Part shown: positions 1-8,385 of the stretch, piece by piece | How the letters are laid out: every line of letters starts with the position of its first letter | How positions within the stretch are numbered: the first letter of the stretch is position 1 | The notes under the pieces: model-generated | What the model was told of the DNA's origin: nothing | Database searches by the model: none | Seen by the model: the letters and a program-made list of their open reading frames with translations, nothing else | NCBI GenBank assembly: GCA_023250955.1 | Contig: JAHEZQ010000015.1 | Location: forward strand, 24,215-88,214 | Source of the DNA: Melioribacter sp. | GTDB taxonomy: Bacteria; Bacteroidota; Ignavibacteria; Ignavibacteriales; Melioribacteraceae | Reading direction: 5' to 3' | DNA length: 64,000 nucleotides | Program-made: the position numbers and the translations under genes

Positions 1-2
1 AG

Positions 3-188
3 TATTTTATTACAAATAAAATCAGTTTAAAAGTGGAATGGCAATATTTATTTAGTTCGTACAGTAGAGAAAATGTTCTTATTAGTAGTGGTCCGGTAAA
101 TGTTTATCAAGATAAAAAAACATATGAATACAAAGTCGGCAACAAATTATCTCTTGGTGTAGCGTATTATTTTAATTCTAGTGAGTAA
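3..188 (+). CDS. C-terminal end of an outer-membrane beta-barrel protein (partial)
   Basis: An open frame enters from the left edge and ends at TAA 186-188, giving 61 residues with no start inside the window. The residues alternate polar and hydrophobic in short strands separated by turns (for example SLKVEWQYLF, then LSLGVAYYF), as in the last strands of an outer-membrane barrel. The final strand is followed by a short tail (NSSE). The family cannot be named from this fragment. It converges on acpS, with 34 bases between the two stop codons and no clear terminator hairpin there. Confidence 0.6.
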   Translation, partial: YFITNKISLKVEWQYLFSSYSRENVLISSGPVNVYQDKKTYEYKVGNKLSLGVAYYFNSSE

Positions 189-222
189 AAAATTTAACAA
201 TGTTTTGAATTATTGGAAGATA

Positions 223-612
223 TTATGCTTTAGGAAGAAAAGTTAGTGTAAGAATTGCAACACATGTAACGTAGTGCTCGGAATGGCTCATAGAAATTTT
301 TAATTCTTTGCCGTCATTGAGATAATCTTTTAATGCGCCGTAAAATTTTACTTTCGGAAGTCCGTTCAGTTCATTGTAAATCTCAACATCATGCCAGCTG
401 TAAGCTGTATTGGTATCGTTGGAAAGTGCTTTGTAGATGGCTTCTTTAGCTGCAAAGCGTGCTGCCAGATGCTGGTATTTGTTTTTACGGGATAGAGAGT
501 AATCAAGTTCCGTTTTGGTGTAAATCTTTTTTAAGAAAGCTTTGCCGAACTTATCAACGCTCTTTTTAATTCTTTCAATCTCGATTATATCTATTCCAAC
601 TCCTAGAACCAT
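223..612 (-). CDS. acpS: holo-[acyl-carrier-protein] synthase
   Basis: Transfers the 4'-phosphopantetheine group of CoA to the conserved serine of apo-ACP, activating fatty-acid synthesis in the cytoplasm. The 129-residue product matches the usual AcpS size. The two Mg-binding motifs are visible: GVGIDIIEIERI with Asp8, and ARFAAKEAIYKAL with Glu57. The frame is open upstream to 648, but I place the start at ATG 610-612. It begins the conserved MVLGVGID sequence and has an AGGAAGG Shine-Dalgarno about eight bases upstream. It is the last gene of the operon starting at 4912, 89 bases after the MlaD-like gene. It lacks an obvious terminator. Confidence 0.95.
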   Translation of the reverse strand: MVLGVGIDIIEIERIKKSVDKFGKAFLKKIYTKTELDYSLSRKNKYQHLAARFAAKEAIYKALSNDTNTAYSWHDVEIYNELNGLPKVKFYGALKDYLNDGKELKISMSHSEHYVTCVAILTLTFLPKA

Positions 613-701
613 CTTAACATCCTTCCTTCTTAACTGGTATTCCGGCAAACAAAATAAAAGAGTTTGATAAGAATAATAATAAGAGAAGTGTTGATCTAAT
701 T

Positions 702-1610
702 TTAAAAAATGTGAGCATTTACTTCAACACCTTTAGATTTCAACTGCTCAATAAGAATTTTCGTTAAATCTTTTGCCTGCTGAATCGTTGCTTTTAGGTC
801 ATCCATAAGAACGGGATCACTTAAAAGTTTCCCAAAATTATTTTGGTTCTTATTCGTCTTGTCCATAAAATCATTTACTTTGATCAAAACTTCTTTTGAT
901 GTTTTCAGAACATCGTGAATCGAATTAATAGTAAGCGTTAATGTATCGCGGTTTGTTTCTATAAAACTGTTTACGTTTTTGGTTAATTCATTTCCGGATT
1001 TCAGTAATTTATTTAAATCATCTTTATTGTTTACAATAAGTTTGTTGAGATTATCAGTCAGCATGGCAAGATTATTAACGGATGTTTTAAGATCGTTTGA
1101 AAATTTTTCATCTGTAATAGTTTTGTTCAATGCTGTCACGGAAATCTTCACTTCTCTGATAACATCTATCAAATCGTTCTGAACAGAACCAAGCATAGAC
1201 ATTGCAGAAGCAATATCGCCATCATAGCTGCCTTGTTGAACTTTATTATAATCCAATTCATTAATTGATGAGCCGGAATTAACTTCAACTTTCTTGCCGC
1301 CCATAAGATCGAGCATCATAACAGAAAATTTTGCGTCTTCTTTTATTATAATATCAGAAGGAAGATTTATGAGAGTAATTACTTTACTTCCGCTAATTTT
1401 TATGTCCTTAACATATCCTTTACGTACACCGTTAACTGTTACCGGATCGTTAACTTCAAGTCCTGCTACAGAACTAAACTCAACGGAAATTTCCTTGCGT
1501 TGTGAATTAAGTGTCCAATTCTTTGCCCAGCCAAGGATCCATAAAAAAATAATTATAGCAAGTAAGAATGTTACACCTACTTTAATTTCTGTTTTTCTCT
1601 GATCTTTCAT
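702..1610 (-). CDS. MCE/MlaD family lipid-transport protein
   Basis: A 302-residue single-pass membrane protein. Residues 12-30 form an N-terminal transmembrane helix. Residues 38-115 form one MCE domain (VAGLEVNDPVTVNGVRKG), and the rest is a long helical, coiled-coil-like tail. MlaD/MCE proteins form rings that carry lipids between inner and outer membrane as part of an ABC importer or exporter. No MlaE permease or MlaF ATPase lies nearby, so any ABC partners must be encoded elsewhere. The start overlaps the end of the upstream 125-residue gene by 29 bases, suggesting translational coupling. No good Shine-Dalgarno is seen. The MCE family assignment is firm; the cargo is unknown. Confidence 0.85.
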   Translation of the reverse strand: MKDQRKTEIKVGVTFLLAIIIFLWILGWAKNWTLNSQRKEISVEFSSVAGLEVNDPVTVNGVRKGYVKDIKISGSKVITLINLPSDIIIKEDAKFSVMMLDLMGGKKVEVNSGSSINELDYNKVQQGSYDGDIASAMSMLGSVQNDLIDVIREVKISVTALNKTITDEKFSNDLKTSVNNLAMLTDNLNKLIVNNKDDLNKLLKSGNELTKNVNSFIETNRDTLTLTINSIHDVLKTSKEVLIKVNDFMDKTNKNQNNFGKLLSDPVLMDDLKATIQQAKDLTKILIEQLKSKGVEVNAHIF

Positions 1611-1959
1611 AACGATTTATTATTTTTTTTATGTGATTAAAATCCGCAGAATCAACTATTCTATCTTTATAAAGAAAACGGGCTTCATCCATAACATCTT
1701 GTAAACGTGTAATGACAGAATCAAAATTATATTTTTTTGATTCATCCAAGAAATTATGAACAGCTATTTTCATTGAATCGCGGTAAACTGATGCCTTCAC
1801 ATCATTTAATTTTTTGTCGAATTCACTAACCGTAGCACTAATAATTTTATCTTTTGAGAAATTCTTAAAGAAATCTTTTTTATATTTTACAAAATAAACA
1901 ACAGTTCCAACAAGAATTGTAAACACAACGACAGCTGAAATGAAGCAACCTTTTTTCAT
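1582..1959 (-). CDS. small single-pass membrane protein of unknown function
   Basis: A 125-residue protein I do not recognise. Residues 5-23 form one hydrophobic helix; the rest is charged and probably helical (SEFDKKLNDVKASVYRD, then a DSVITRLQDVMDEARFLYKD segment). It resembles neither an MlaE permease nor an MlaF ATPase. It overlaps the MCE gene downstream by 29 bases and follows the CNNM gene by 14 bases, so it is probably co-translated with the MCE protein. It may be a structural partner or assembly factor for it, but that rests only on coupling. Confidence 0.7.
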   Translation of the reverse strand: MKKGCFISAVVVFTILVGTVVYFVKYKKDFFKNFSKDKIISATVSEFDKKLNDVKASVYRDSMKIAVHNFLDESKKYNFDSVITRLQDVMDEARFLYKDRIVDSADFNHIKKIINRYERSEKNRN

Positions 1960-1973
1960 TTATATCCAAAAAG

Positions 1974-3251
1974 CTAATTAACTTTTTCAACAAGAACTTT
2001 ATTTACACGTTTGTTAACTACTTCTTTAACAGTAAATTTATAGTTATTGTGGATTAAGTGAAACCCCTGCTGTGGAATTATTCCTGCTTGATTAAAAATA
2101 AATCCGCCAACTGTATCATAGTCATCATTCTCGGATGAAAAATCTTGATTCAGCAATTCATTTAGTTCATCAATAGAGACTTTACCTAAGATCATAAAAC
2201 TATTTTCATTCAATTTAACTATTTCATTTTCCTCTCGGTCGTATTCATCGCGAATCTCGCCAACAATTTCTTCAAGAATATCTTCAAGTGAAATTAATCC
2301 GGATGTGCCACCGTATTCGTCAACAACAATTCCCAGATGCATGTTCTTTTCTTGGAAGTCATGCAGAAGAACATTGATAAGTTTCGTCTCCGGAACAAAC
2401 ATTGCTTCACGGGCAATATTTCTAAGAGAAAGTGATTTACGAATTCCCGGGTTGCTTAAATATGGAAGCAGATCTTTGGCGTAAATTATTCCAATTACTT
2501 TATCTAAGCTGTCTTCATAAAGAGGAATCCTGCTATGACCGGATTCATTAATAATCTTCATCATCTCATCAAAATCAGTATCAAGAGAAACAGCTACGAT
2601 ATCGACACGCGGAGTCATTACTTCGCGAGCCGTAACTGTTTTAAATGAAACGATTCCGTGGATTAGTTCATGCTCACCTTCTTCAATCGTTCCGGATTCG
2701 ATACTTAGATCAGCAAGATCTTTTATATCTGTGCTATGAAGAGCGGTTTTTGTTCTATCAAAGTTTATTTTAGAAGAAAGGAGTCTTAGAAGATCAGTAA
2801 GAATTTTTGATATGGGGTAAAGTATGATCCCTAACCAATATAATGGTACTGCGGTTATCTTTACAAACTGAGCGGGATATTTATTAGCCCAAAGTTTAGG
2901 GCTAACTTCGCCAAATATTAAAATTAGAATTGTTAAGAGAGGAATTTGAATTAGTAGAGCTAATTCAACAGAAAAATTAAATACATGCGCAGCTTCGAGA
3001 GCAAGTGTTACTGCAATGATCGAAGCTGCAACATTAACAATTGTATTACCAATAAGAATAGTTACAAGAAGTCGGCGCGGATTATCTAATAGCGATTGGA
3101 GATAGCTGCCTATAATTTTATGCTGCTTCTTGAATTCGCGTGTTTTCTTTTTGTCAAATGAAAATAACGCAACTTCAGAACCGGAGAAAAAAGCCGAAAG
3201 AATAAAACAAATTATTATAAGAAAAATTTTTATAGACCAGCCAAATTCCAA
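1974..3251 (-). CDS. CNNM/CorC-HlyC family membrane protein with CBS pair
   Basis: A 425-residue protein with the full family architecture. Residues 1-190 are a DUF21 (CNNM) membrane domain with about four helices. Residues 205-335 are a CBS pair (TPRVDIVAVSLD; IVVDEYGGTSGLISLEDILEE). The C-terminal 85 residues are a CorC_HlyC domain. Relatives are linked to Mg2+ or Co2+ efflux, and older annotations call them hemolysins; hemolysis should not be inferred. The start is TTG 3249-3251: no in-frame ATG occurs before the first membrane helix, and an AAGGA lies 11 bases upstream. It follows ssb by 34 bases. Confidence 0.88.
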   Translation of the reverse strand: MEFGWSIKIFLIIICFILSAFFSGSEVALFSFDKKKTREFKKQHKIIGSYLQSLLDNPRRLLVTILIGNTIVNVAASIIAVTLALEAAHVFNFSVELALLIQIPLLTILILIFGEVSPKLWANKYPAQFVKITAVPLYWLGIILYPISKILTDLLRLLSSKINFDRTKTALHSTDIKDLADLSIESGTIEEGEHELIHGIVSFKTVTAREVMTPRVDIVAVSLDTDFDEMMKIINESGHSRIPLYEDSLDKVIGIIYAKDLLPYLSNPGIRKSLSLRNIAREAMFVPETKLINVLLHDFQEKNMHLGIVVDEYGGTSGLISLEDILEEIVGEIRDEYDREENEIVKLNENSFMILGKVSIDELNELLNQDFSSENDDYDTVGGFIFNQAGIIPQQGFHLIHNNYKFTVKEVVNKRVNKVLVEKVN

Positions 3252-3285
3252 CTAAGATATTATCCTTGCTTATTCAACATACGCA

Positions 3286-3714
3286 TTAAAATGGTAGATC
3301 ATCATCAACACCTTGTGAAGCTGTGTCCGGTTCACCTGCGGAAAATCCGGATTTATCTCCAGCACTCTCTCCTCCACCAGCTTCTCTACCTTCAAGAGGA
3401 ATAAGTTTTTCAGAGATTACTTCAGTAACATACCGTTTAACGCCTTCTTTATCTGTATAATCTCTTTTTTGAATTCTACCTTCAACATAAAATTTCTTTC
3501 CTTTCTTTAAGGATTCTTTATAAAAATCCGGAAGATTGAAAGAAACTACATTATGCCAAGTTGTTTCATTTACCCAATTACCGTCTTTTCCTTTATAACT
3601 ATTTGTTGTAGCTACTGAAAAAGATGTAACGGACAGATTATTGGTAGTAAATCTTGTCTCGGCATCATTACCGAGGTTACCAATCAACATTACTTTGTTT
3701 AATGAGAAAGCCAT
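3286..3714 (-). CDS. ssb: single-stranded DNA-binding protein
   Basis: Binds and protects single-stranded DNA during replication, recombination and repair. The 142-residue protein starts MAFSLNKVMLIGNLG and carries an OB fold over residues 4-105. A low-complexity Gly/Ser/Asp linker follows, then the acidic tail DDDLPF that docks SSB partners such as RecO and PriA. Length and layout are typical. It lies inside an envelope-gene operon, 43 bases after the CTP-transferase-like gene. Confidence 0.96.
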   Translation of the reverse strand: MAFSLNKVMLIGNLGNDAETRFTTNNLSVTSFSVATTNSYKGKDGNWVNETTWHNVVSFNLPDFYKESLKKGKKFYVEGRIQKRDYTDKEGVKRYVTEVISEKLIPLEGREAGGGESAGDKSGFSAGEPDTASQGVDDDLPF

Positions 3715-3757
3715 AACGCCCCCTTATTAGTTGTTAATGAATACCATAATTAATTTA

Positions 3758-4438
3758 TCATAAAAAGAGATAATAGACAATCATTGCTGAAATAGGAATT
3801 AAAATATTATCAATATCTTTTGGGCTAAATCCTTCTATAACTGTAGTTACTACTGCTGTTGAAACTAATAATAATATATTGATTTGTCCAAAGAATAGTA
3901 AACTAAAAATCAAAGCACCTAAAAAACCGAAGCAAAAGAAAGCAATGCTTCCTTCAATAGTTTTATCTGAAAATATATGATACTTATGTTTACCAAATCT
4001 TTTGCCGAATACCGGCGCTAATCCATCGCCCCATCCGAGAAAACCCATTGATAATAACGCACCAGGCGAATAAAAAAATATTGTGCCCATTATATTCATA
4101 ACCAATGTAAAGTATAACGGACCTTTTAGAAGTTCTCTCCTATCACCTGTTCTTGTCATAGTTTTAACAGCCTGATCATCCGGCTTAGCAGTAAATCCTT
4201 TTATTAGAAGCAATATTGTCCAGATTAATGCCGGAGTAATATTTAAATATTTAGTCCAATGATCGGGACTATATAATGGCCAAAAGATTAACCATGATCC
4301 GGCTGCAATATGAACTACTTTGCGTGATAAATCCTGGGGGAATCCTTTCTTTACAACAAAATCCATTATTGCAACTATTCCAAACACATATATTAATCCA
4401 CCGATTGTAACAACGATATTTTGTAAAACCGGATTCAT
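3758..4438 (-). CDS. phytol/dolichol kinase-like integral membrane enzyme
   Basis: A 226-residue membrane protein with about six helices. It carries the CTP-transferase/polyprenol kinase signature: an early KVVHIAAGSW segment, then LGWGDGLAPVFGKRFG and SDKTIEGSIAFF at about 133-170. Family members are phytol or farnesol kinases (VTE5), dolichol kinase and CDP-diglyceride synthase relatives, which use CTP with a polyprenol or phosphatidate. The short length and motif order fit the VTE5/SEC59 branch better than CdsA. The substrate is not known. It lies three bases after the SPOR lipoprotein gene, so the two are almost certainly co-transcribed. Confidence 0.75.
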   Translation of the reverse strand: MNPVLQNIVVTIGGLIYVFGIVAIMDFVVKKGFPQDLSRKVVHIAAGSWLIFWPLYSPDHWTKYLNITPALIWTILLLIKGFTAKPDDQAVKTMTRTGDRRELLKGPLYFTLVMNIMGTIFFYSPGALLSMGFLGWGDGLAPVFGKRFGKHKYHIFSDKTIEGSIAFFCFGFLGALIFSLLFFGQINILLLVSTAVVTTVIEGFSPKDIDNILIPISAMIVYYLFL

Positions 4439-4441
4439 AGA

Positions 4442-4912
4442 TTATTCGGAAGTAATGATAAAAGCATCTTTGAAAGACGGGATCTGCCAAAGATTATTGC
4501 GGGTCTTTTCTGCTTCTTCTTTTGTAGTGAAAGGTGAGAGTTGAACAGCATAAAGTTTTATCTGTTCACGATAAATTATATTCATCACTAATTCAGTTTT
4601 ATTTTTGTTTTCATTAATAAACGCTTCAGCTCGTTCTTTTGTTGTGAATGCACCTAATTGGATAATAAATTTTTTCACACTAATTGTCTGTGCTATTTTT
4701 ACAGGTTCTGTTTTTACCGGTTCAACTTTTACTTCTTCAACAGATGGAACAGCTTTAGTTGTATCTTTAATATTTACTGCATCTTTTTGTACGTCATCAA
4801 AAATATAAACATCCGGTTCTTTCTTCTCGGTTTGTTTAGTAGTCTCTTCCGAAGTTGAACATCCGAAAATTCCTATTAAAAGAATGATCGAAAAAACTTC
4901 TAATGTTTTCAT
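4442..4912 (-). CDS. SPOR-domain lipoprotein
   Basis: A 156-residue predicted outer-membrane or periplasmic lipoprotein. The signal peptide ends in a lipobox (GIFGC, Cys18). A Lys/Val/Glu/Pro-rich linker spans about 30-75. A SPOR domain covers about 80-154 (FIIQLGAFTTKERAEAFI and VQLSPFTTKEEAEKTR). SPOR domains bind denuded glycan strands of septal peptidoglycan, so a role in cell division or envelope remodelling is likely. It is the first gene of its operon, just downstream of the terminator at 4936-4957. Confidence 0.85.
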   Translation of the reverse strand: MKTLEVFSIILLIGIFGCSTSEETTKQTEKKEPDVYIFDDVQKDAVNIKDTTKAVPSVEEVKVEPVKTEPVKIAQTISVKKFIIQLGAFTTKERAEAFINENKNKTELVMNIIYREQIKLYAVQLSPFTTKEEAEKTRNNLWQIPSFKDAFIITSE

Positions 4913-4935
4913 AACCTAACCTGTATAAATTAAAA

Positions 4936-4957
4936 AAGGATGACTAATGTCATCCTT
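4936..4957 (-). terminator. intrinsic terminator
   Basis: A perfect 9-bp stem (AAGGATGAC / GTCATCCTT) closes a four-base loop. On the minus strand it is followed at once by a T-run and AT-rich sequence. It lies between the FadL-like gene (ending 5045) and the start of the SPOR lipoprotein gene (4912). It therefore insulates the two transcripts, as the second of two terminators. Confidence 0.75.
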
Positions 4958-5004
4958 AATTTACAAAAACAAAAAATAAATCGTGTAACAAACTCAAAAT
5001 CAAT

Positions 5005-5036
5005 AAAAGAGGGGTGGTAATTACCATCCCTCTTTT
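5005..5036 (-). terminator. intrinsic terminator of the FadL-like gene
   Basis: Two 16-base arms (5005-5020 and 5021-5036) pair with a single G-T wobble and almost no loop, starting eight bases past the FadL-like stop codon. The outer arm gives T-rich sequence on both strands, so it can act in either direction. The expected use is to end the minus-strand FadL transcript. Confidence 0.75.
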
Positions 5037-5044
5037 AAGAAAGT

Positions 5045-6319
5045 TTAATTAAAATTAAAAGCTAAGTTAAATCCAAACAAGTTGGTTGAGTTTTCATACA
5101 AACCGTTAAATGGTAATGCTGAATCGCCTAAATCATTTTTGAATGATATATATTGATAAGCTACATCAGCACGAATCATACGTGTAAATTGATAACCTAC
5201 ACCAAATGTGAATTCATTACGATTAGCACCTGGTAATGATGGGTCCATATATTTTGTAGGAATAGGTGAACCATCTCTAACATAACCAGCACGTAGTGCT
5301 AAATCTTTTATTCTATATTCAGCGCCAATTCTAAATGTTATTGAATTATCCCAATACTTTGGCGACATCAAATCTTTCCAAGCTGAAGTATTTTTATCGA
5401 AATCAACAGCCAGGTATTTATAACTTGCCCAACCGACAAACATAATATCCGCATTAATGGTAAAATCTTTTGTTGCATTATAGGAAATACCGCCGCGAAT
5501 ATCGTAAGGCATAGTAATAGTTGCTTTCCCTTTACCAGCAGGGAATAAATCAGACTGACCAATTGGGAAACCTGTTGGTTTAGCATTTAAGCCATCAAAT
5601 GTAAGATCTCCGCTAAAATTAAGATCTACATTATGTCTGTAAGAAAATCCAAATGAAAATTTATCATCCGGTTTGAATAAAAATCCGAAATTAAAAGTAA
5701 ATGTAGGGTCGCCTGGTCCATCTAAAGTTATTTTAACATTATTTGCAGCAGGTAATATAGCAGTAGCTGATAATGGAATAGCAGGAATGTCAATTGCTTG
5801 TAAGAATGTTACTTTTGAAATTACGAAAGAAAATCCAACGCCAACAGAGAAATATTCATTTACTTTGTATGCAATAGTAGGATTTACATAAAAAGTTTGT
5901 AACTCGGTTTTTACTGCTAAACTTTTTCCAATCCATCCATCAGGCCATTCAGAACCCAGGCCAAAAGGATTAAAAACACCTACACCCACAGTCCATTTAT
6001 CATTAACTGCGTAAGCTCCGTAAAAATTAATCGGAGTGAATGTTCTTGCAACTGTTGTTGTCTTCGTAGTTAAAGGTTTTGGTCCTGTAAAATCTACTGT
6101 AGGCATGATTAAAGTTGTACCTGCAATTAAATTAAAACCTTTTACATTTGTTAAACCTGCTGGATTAAAATAAATTGATGAAGCATCCGATGCCATACCA
6201 ACAAAAGCACCAGCCATACCCATGGCTCTAGCATTTTGGGTTCCAATTTGGAAACCACCTGCGTATGCACTGCTTACAAATAAAACAGAGATTAGTAATA
6301 AGGTAATTAATTTCTTCAC
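5045..6319 (-). CDS. OmpP1/FadL/TodX family outer-membrane transporter
   Basis: A 424-residue outer-membrane protein with a signal peptide ending near AYAG (residue 21). The N-terminal block GGFQIGTQNARAMGMAGAF, then SSIYFNPAGL, is diagnostic of the FadL family. These proteins let long-chain fatty acids or other hydrophobic molecules cross the outer membrane. The remainder is an alternating-strand barrel (FTFGVGYQFTRMIRADVAYQ). The start is GTG 6317-6319, preceded by GAGGAGG four bases away. It appears monocistronic, with two terminators downstream, and is probably strongly expressed. Substrate unknown. Confidence 0.9.
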   Translation of the reverse strand: MKKLITLLLISVLFVSSAYAGGFQIGTQNARAMGMAGAFVGMASDASSIYFNPAGLTNVKGFNLIAGTTLIMPTVDFTGPKPLTTKTTTVARTFTPINFYGAYAVNDKWTVGVGVFNPFGLGSEWPDGWIGKSLAVKTELQTFYVNPTIAYKVNEYFSVGVGFSFVISKVTFLQAIDIPAIPLSATAILPAANNVKITLDGPGDPTFTFNFGFLFKPDDKFSFGFSYRHNVDLNFSGDLTFDGLNAKPTGFPIGQSDLFPAGKGKATITMPYDIRGGISYNATKDFTINADIMFVGWASYKYLAVDFDKNTSAWKDLMSPKYWDNSITFRIGAEYRIKDLALRAGYVRDGSPIPTKYMDPSLPGANRNEFTFGVGYQFTRMIRADVAYQYISFKNDLGDSALPFNGLYENSTNLFGFNLAFNFN

Positions 6320-6391
6320 ATATCCTCCTCTTGAATGAATTAATTTCTAAGAAAATATAAGTAATTGTATTCTAAAAGCAAATAAGATTTC

Positions 6392-6892
6392 TTATTCAAA
6401 TGTCAGAATAATGGAATTCTTTTCTACCGACTGCCCTTCTGCAAATAGGATTTCTTTTACTATTCCGTTGACAGGTGACCGTATTTCATTCTCCATTTTC
6501 ATTGCTTCAAGTATTAATAACGGCTCCCCTACAGTTACTTGATCACCAATATTTTTTTTCAACTTTAATAGTAACCCCGGCATAGGAGCTTTGATATTCA
6601 ATTTTTTTGATGAAACATTTTTATTCTTTTGAAAATCGTTTGCATTTTCTTGAAGCTGAGTACGGACTAATGCATCAAAGTAACAACCGTCAATTAATAT
6701 ACCATACTTTTCTTTTTCTAATTTGTGTGCTGTTATTTCGAAAATCTTATTTCCAAACTTTAGTAAGTAAGAGCTATTGTTGATTTGTGATAATTCTACA
6801 GGAACTCTATTGTTATTAATTTCTACTTCATTACTGTTATTGATTTTAACAGAATGCTTTCTGTTATTGGTAGTAATTATCATATCATTCAT
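6392..6892 (-). CDS. biotin carboxyl carrier subunit of an acyl-CoA carboxylase
   Basis: A 166-residue biotinylated carrier. The C-terminal biotinyl domain (about 97-166) contains the AMKMEN motif, with Lys132 as the biotinylated residue. About 95 residues precede it and form a beta-rich domain like the BT/connector region of propionyl-CoA carboxylase alpha, rather than the Pro/Ala linker of classic AccB. I place the start at ATG 6890-6892, which overlaps the upstream stop codon by eight bases; ATG 6881-6883 is an alternative. With the upstream biotin carboxylase it looks like a PCC-alpha chain split into two genes. Confidence 0.88.
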   Translation of the reverse strand: MNDMIITTNNRKHSVKINNSNEVEINNNRVPVELSQINNSSYLLKFGNKIFEITAHKLEKEKYGILIDGCYFDALVRTQLQENANDFQKNKNVSSKKLNIKAPMPGLLLKLKKNIGDQVTVGEPLLILEAMKMENEIRSPVNGIVKEILFAEGQSVEKNSIILTFE

Positions 6893-8381
6893 AATTCTGA
6901 TCCCGCCATAAATTACCGGTATCAACATGATTTTTTGATACTAATAATTCCTGTTCTTGAGATTTCAATAACGCGGAAAGTACTGCAGCAATTTCTTCAT
7001 ACTCTACTGATGAAGTATCTTTCCATTTATCCGGGACAAGAGGCATGAATTCGTTATCAAGGAAATTGATATCGAATGTTCCATCTAAAAATATTTTTTG
7101 ATTAAGTATCCATCTGAATACAGGAATATTTGTAATAACTCCACTGATTTGATATTCTCCCAGTGCCCTTTGCATTCTTACAATCGCTTCATCCCGGTCA
7201 ATCCCCCAAGTGATAACTTTTGACAACATCGGATCATAATAGATCGGAACTTCGCTCATAACATCTATTCCTCTGTCAATTCGGATTCCAGGACCGGAAG
7301 TTAAACGATGATGAACAATCTTGCCTGTTGATGGTGCGAAATTATTATCAACATCTTCAGCGTAGATTCTGCATTCTACAGCATGACCATGAATTTTAAT
7401 ATCCTCTTGTCTTAGAGAAAGTTTTTCTCCTGAAGCAATTTTTATTTGCTGTTTCACTATATCAATACCGGTAATCATTTCTGTAACCGGATGTTCAACC
7501 TGAAGTCGTGTATTCATTTCAAGGAAATAAAAATTTTTATTCGAATCCATTAAGAATTCTATTGTACCTGCGTTGTAGTAGTTGCAAGCTTTAGCAGCAT
7601 CTATTGCAGCGTTTGTAATTTTCTTTCTAGTCGCTTCATCAACCGCTATTGATGGAGCTTCTTCAACAACTTTTTGATGTCTTCTCTGAACAGAACATTC
7701 TCTTTCAAAGAGATGAATATAATTTCCGAATTTATCGGCGAGAATTTGTACTTCTATATGTTTCGGATGTTCGATGAATTTTTCAAGGTAAACGTCATCA
7801 TTACCAAAAGCTTTGAGCGATTCATTCTTAGCACGGTTGTATGCGGATTCAAATTCTTCATCATTAGAAATTTTCCGCATTCCTTTTCCGCCCCCGCCTG
7901 CCGCGGCCTTAAGCATAACCGGATAACCGATTTCAGAAGAAATTTTTTTGCCTTCCTCAATATTTTTTATTGGCTCAGTTGTACCGGGTACAATGGGAAC
8001 GTTATTAGCTTTCATCAATCTTCTTGCTGATGTTTTTTCGCCCATCAACTTTACCGATTTAGAAGAAGGACCGATAAAAATTATTCCCGACTCTTCTACC
8101 ATTCGAATAAATTCTGCATTCTCTGATAAAAATCCATATCCAGGATGAATTGCATCTGCACCGATTTCTTTAGCTAGTCTTATAATTTTTTCTTTGTTGA
8201 GGTATGACTCGCTTGCAGGTGAAGGTCCGATCAGATAAGCTTCATCTGCTCTTCGAACATGTAATGCTAATTTATCAGCTTCGGAATAAATTGCCGCAGA
8301 AGTAATATTTAATTCTCTGCAAGCTTTAATTATTCGATGAGCAATTTCCCCGCGATTTGCAATTAGTATTTTTTTAATCAT
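6885..8381 (-). CDS. biotin carboxylase subunit of acyl-CoA carboxylase
   Basis: Uses ATP and bicarbonate to carboxylate the biotin of the carrier protein. The 498-residue protein opens with KKILIANRGEIAHRI. It shows the ATP-grasp glycine loop (AAAGGGGKGMRK, about 155-166) and the metal/active-site block EMNTRLQVEHPVTE (about 283-296). It has the AccC/PccA/PycA layout of biotin-carboxylase N, ATP-grasp and C domains, with a short C-terminal extension. The start is ATG 8379-8381, four bases after the mutS2 stop. The frame reads upstream to a TTG at 8399, which I reject. Acetyl- versus propionyl-CoA specificity cannot be told from this subunit. Confidence 0.92.
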   Translation of the reverse strand: MIKKILIANRGEIAHRIIKACRELNITSAAIYSEADKLALHVRRADEAYLIGPSPASESYLNKEKIIRLAKEIGADAIHPGYGFLSENAEFIRMVEESGIIFIGPSSKSVKLMGEKTSARRLMKANNVPIVPGTTEPIKNIEEGKKISSEIGYPVMLKAAAGGGGKGMRKISNDEEFESAYNRAKNESLKAFGNDDVYLEKFIEHPKHIEVQILADKFGNYIHLFERECSVQRRHQKVVEEAPSIAVDEATRKKITNAAIDAAKACNYYNAGTIEFLMDSNKNFYFLEMNTRLQVEHPVTEMITGIDIVKQQIKIASGEKLSLRQEDIKIHGHAVECRIYAEDVDNNFAPSTGKIVHHRLTSGPGIRIDRGIDVMSEVPIYYDPMLSKVITWGIDRDEAIVRMQRALGEYQISGVITNIPVFRWILNQKIFLDGTFDINFLDNEFMPLVPDKWKDTSSVEYEEIAAVLSALLKSQEQELLVSKNHVDTGNLWRDQNYE

Positions 8382-8385
8382 AAAA

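Noticed and set aside
189..222. Possible terminator between the convergent partial barrel gene and acpS
   Set aside because: Only a weak CAAT/ATTG pairing with a long loop and no T-run on either strand.
979..1182. Plus-strand open frames inside minus-strand genes across the window, for example 979-1182, 9626-10099 and 60478-60855
   Set aside because: They mirror the codon pattern of well-supported minus-strand genes, lack family motifs, and have no independent start signals.
1974..3251. Hemolysin (as HlyC/CorC-family names imply)
   Set aside because: DUF21-CBS-CorC architecture matches metal-handling membrane proteins; there is no evidence of a toxin.
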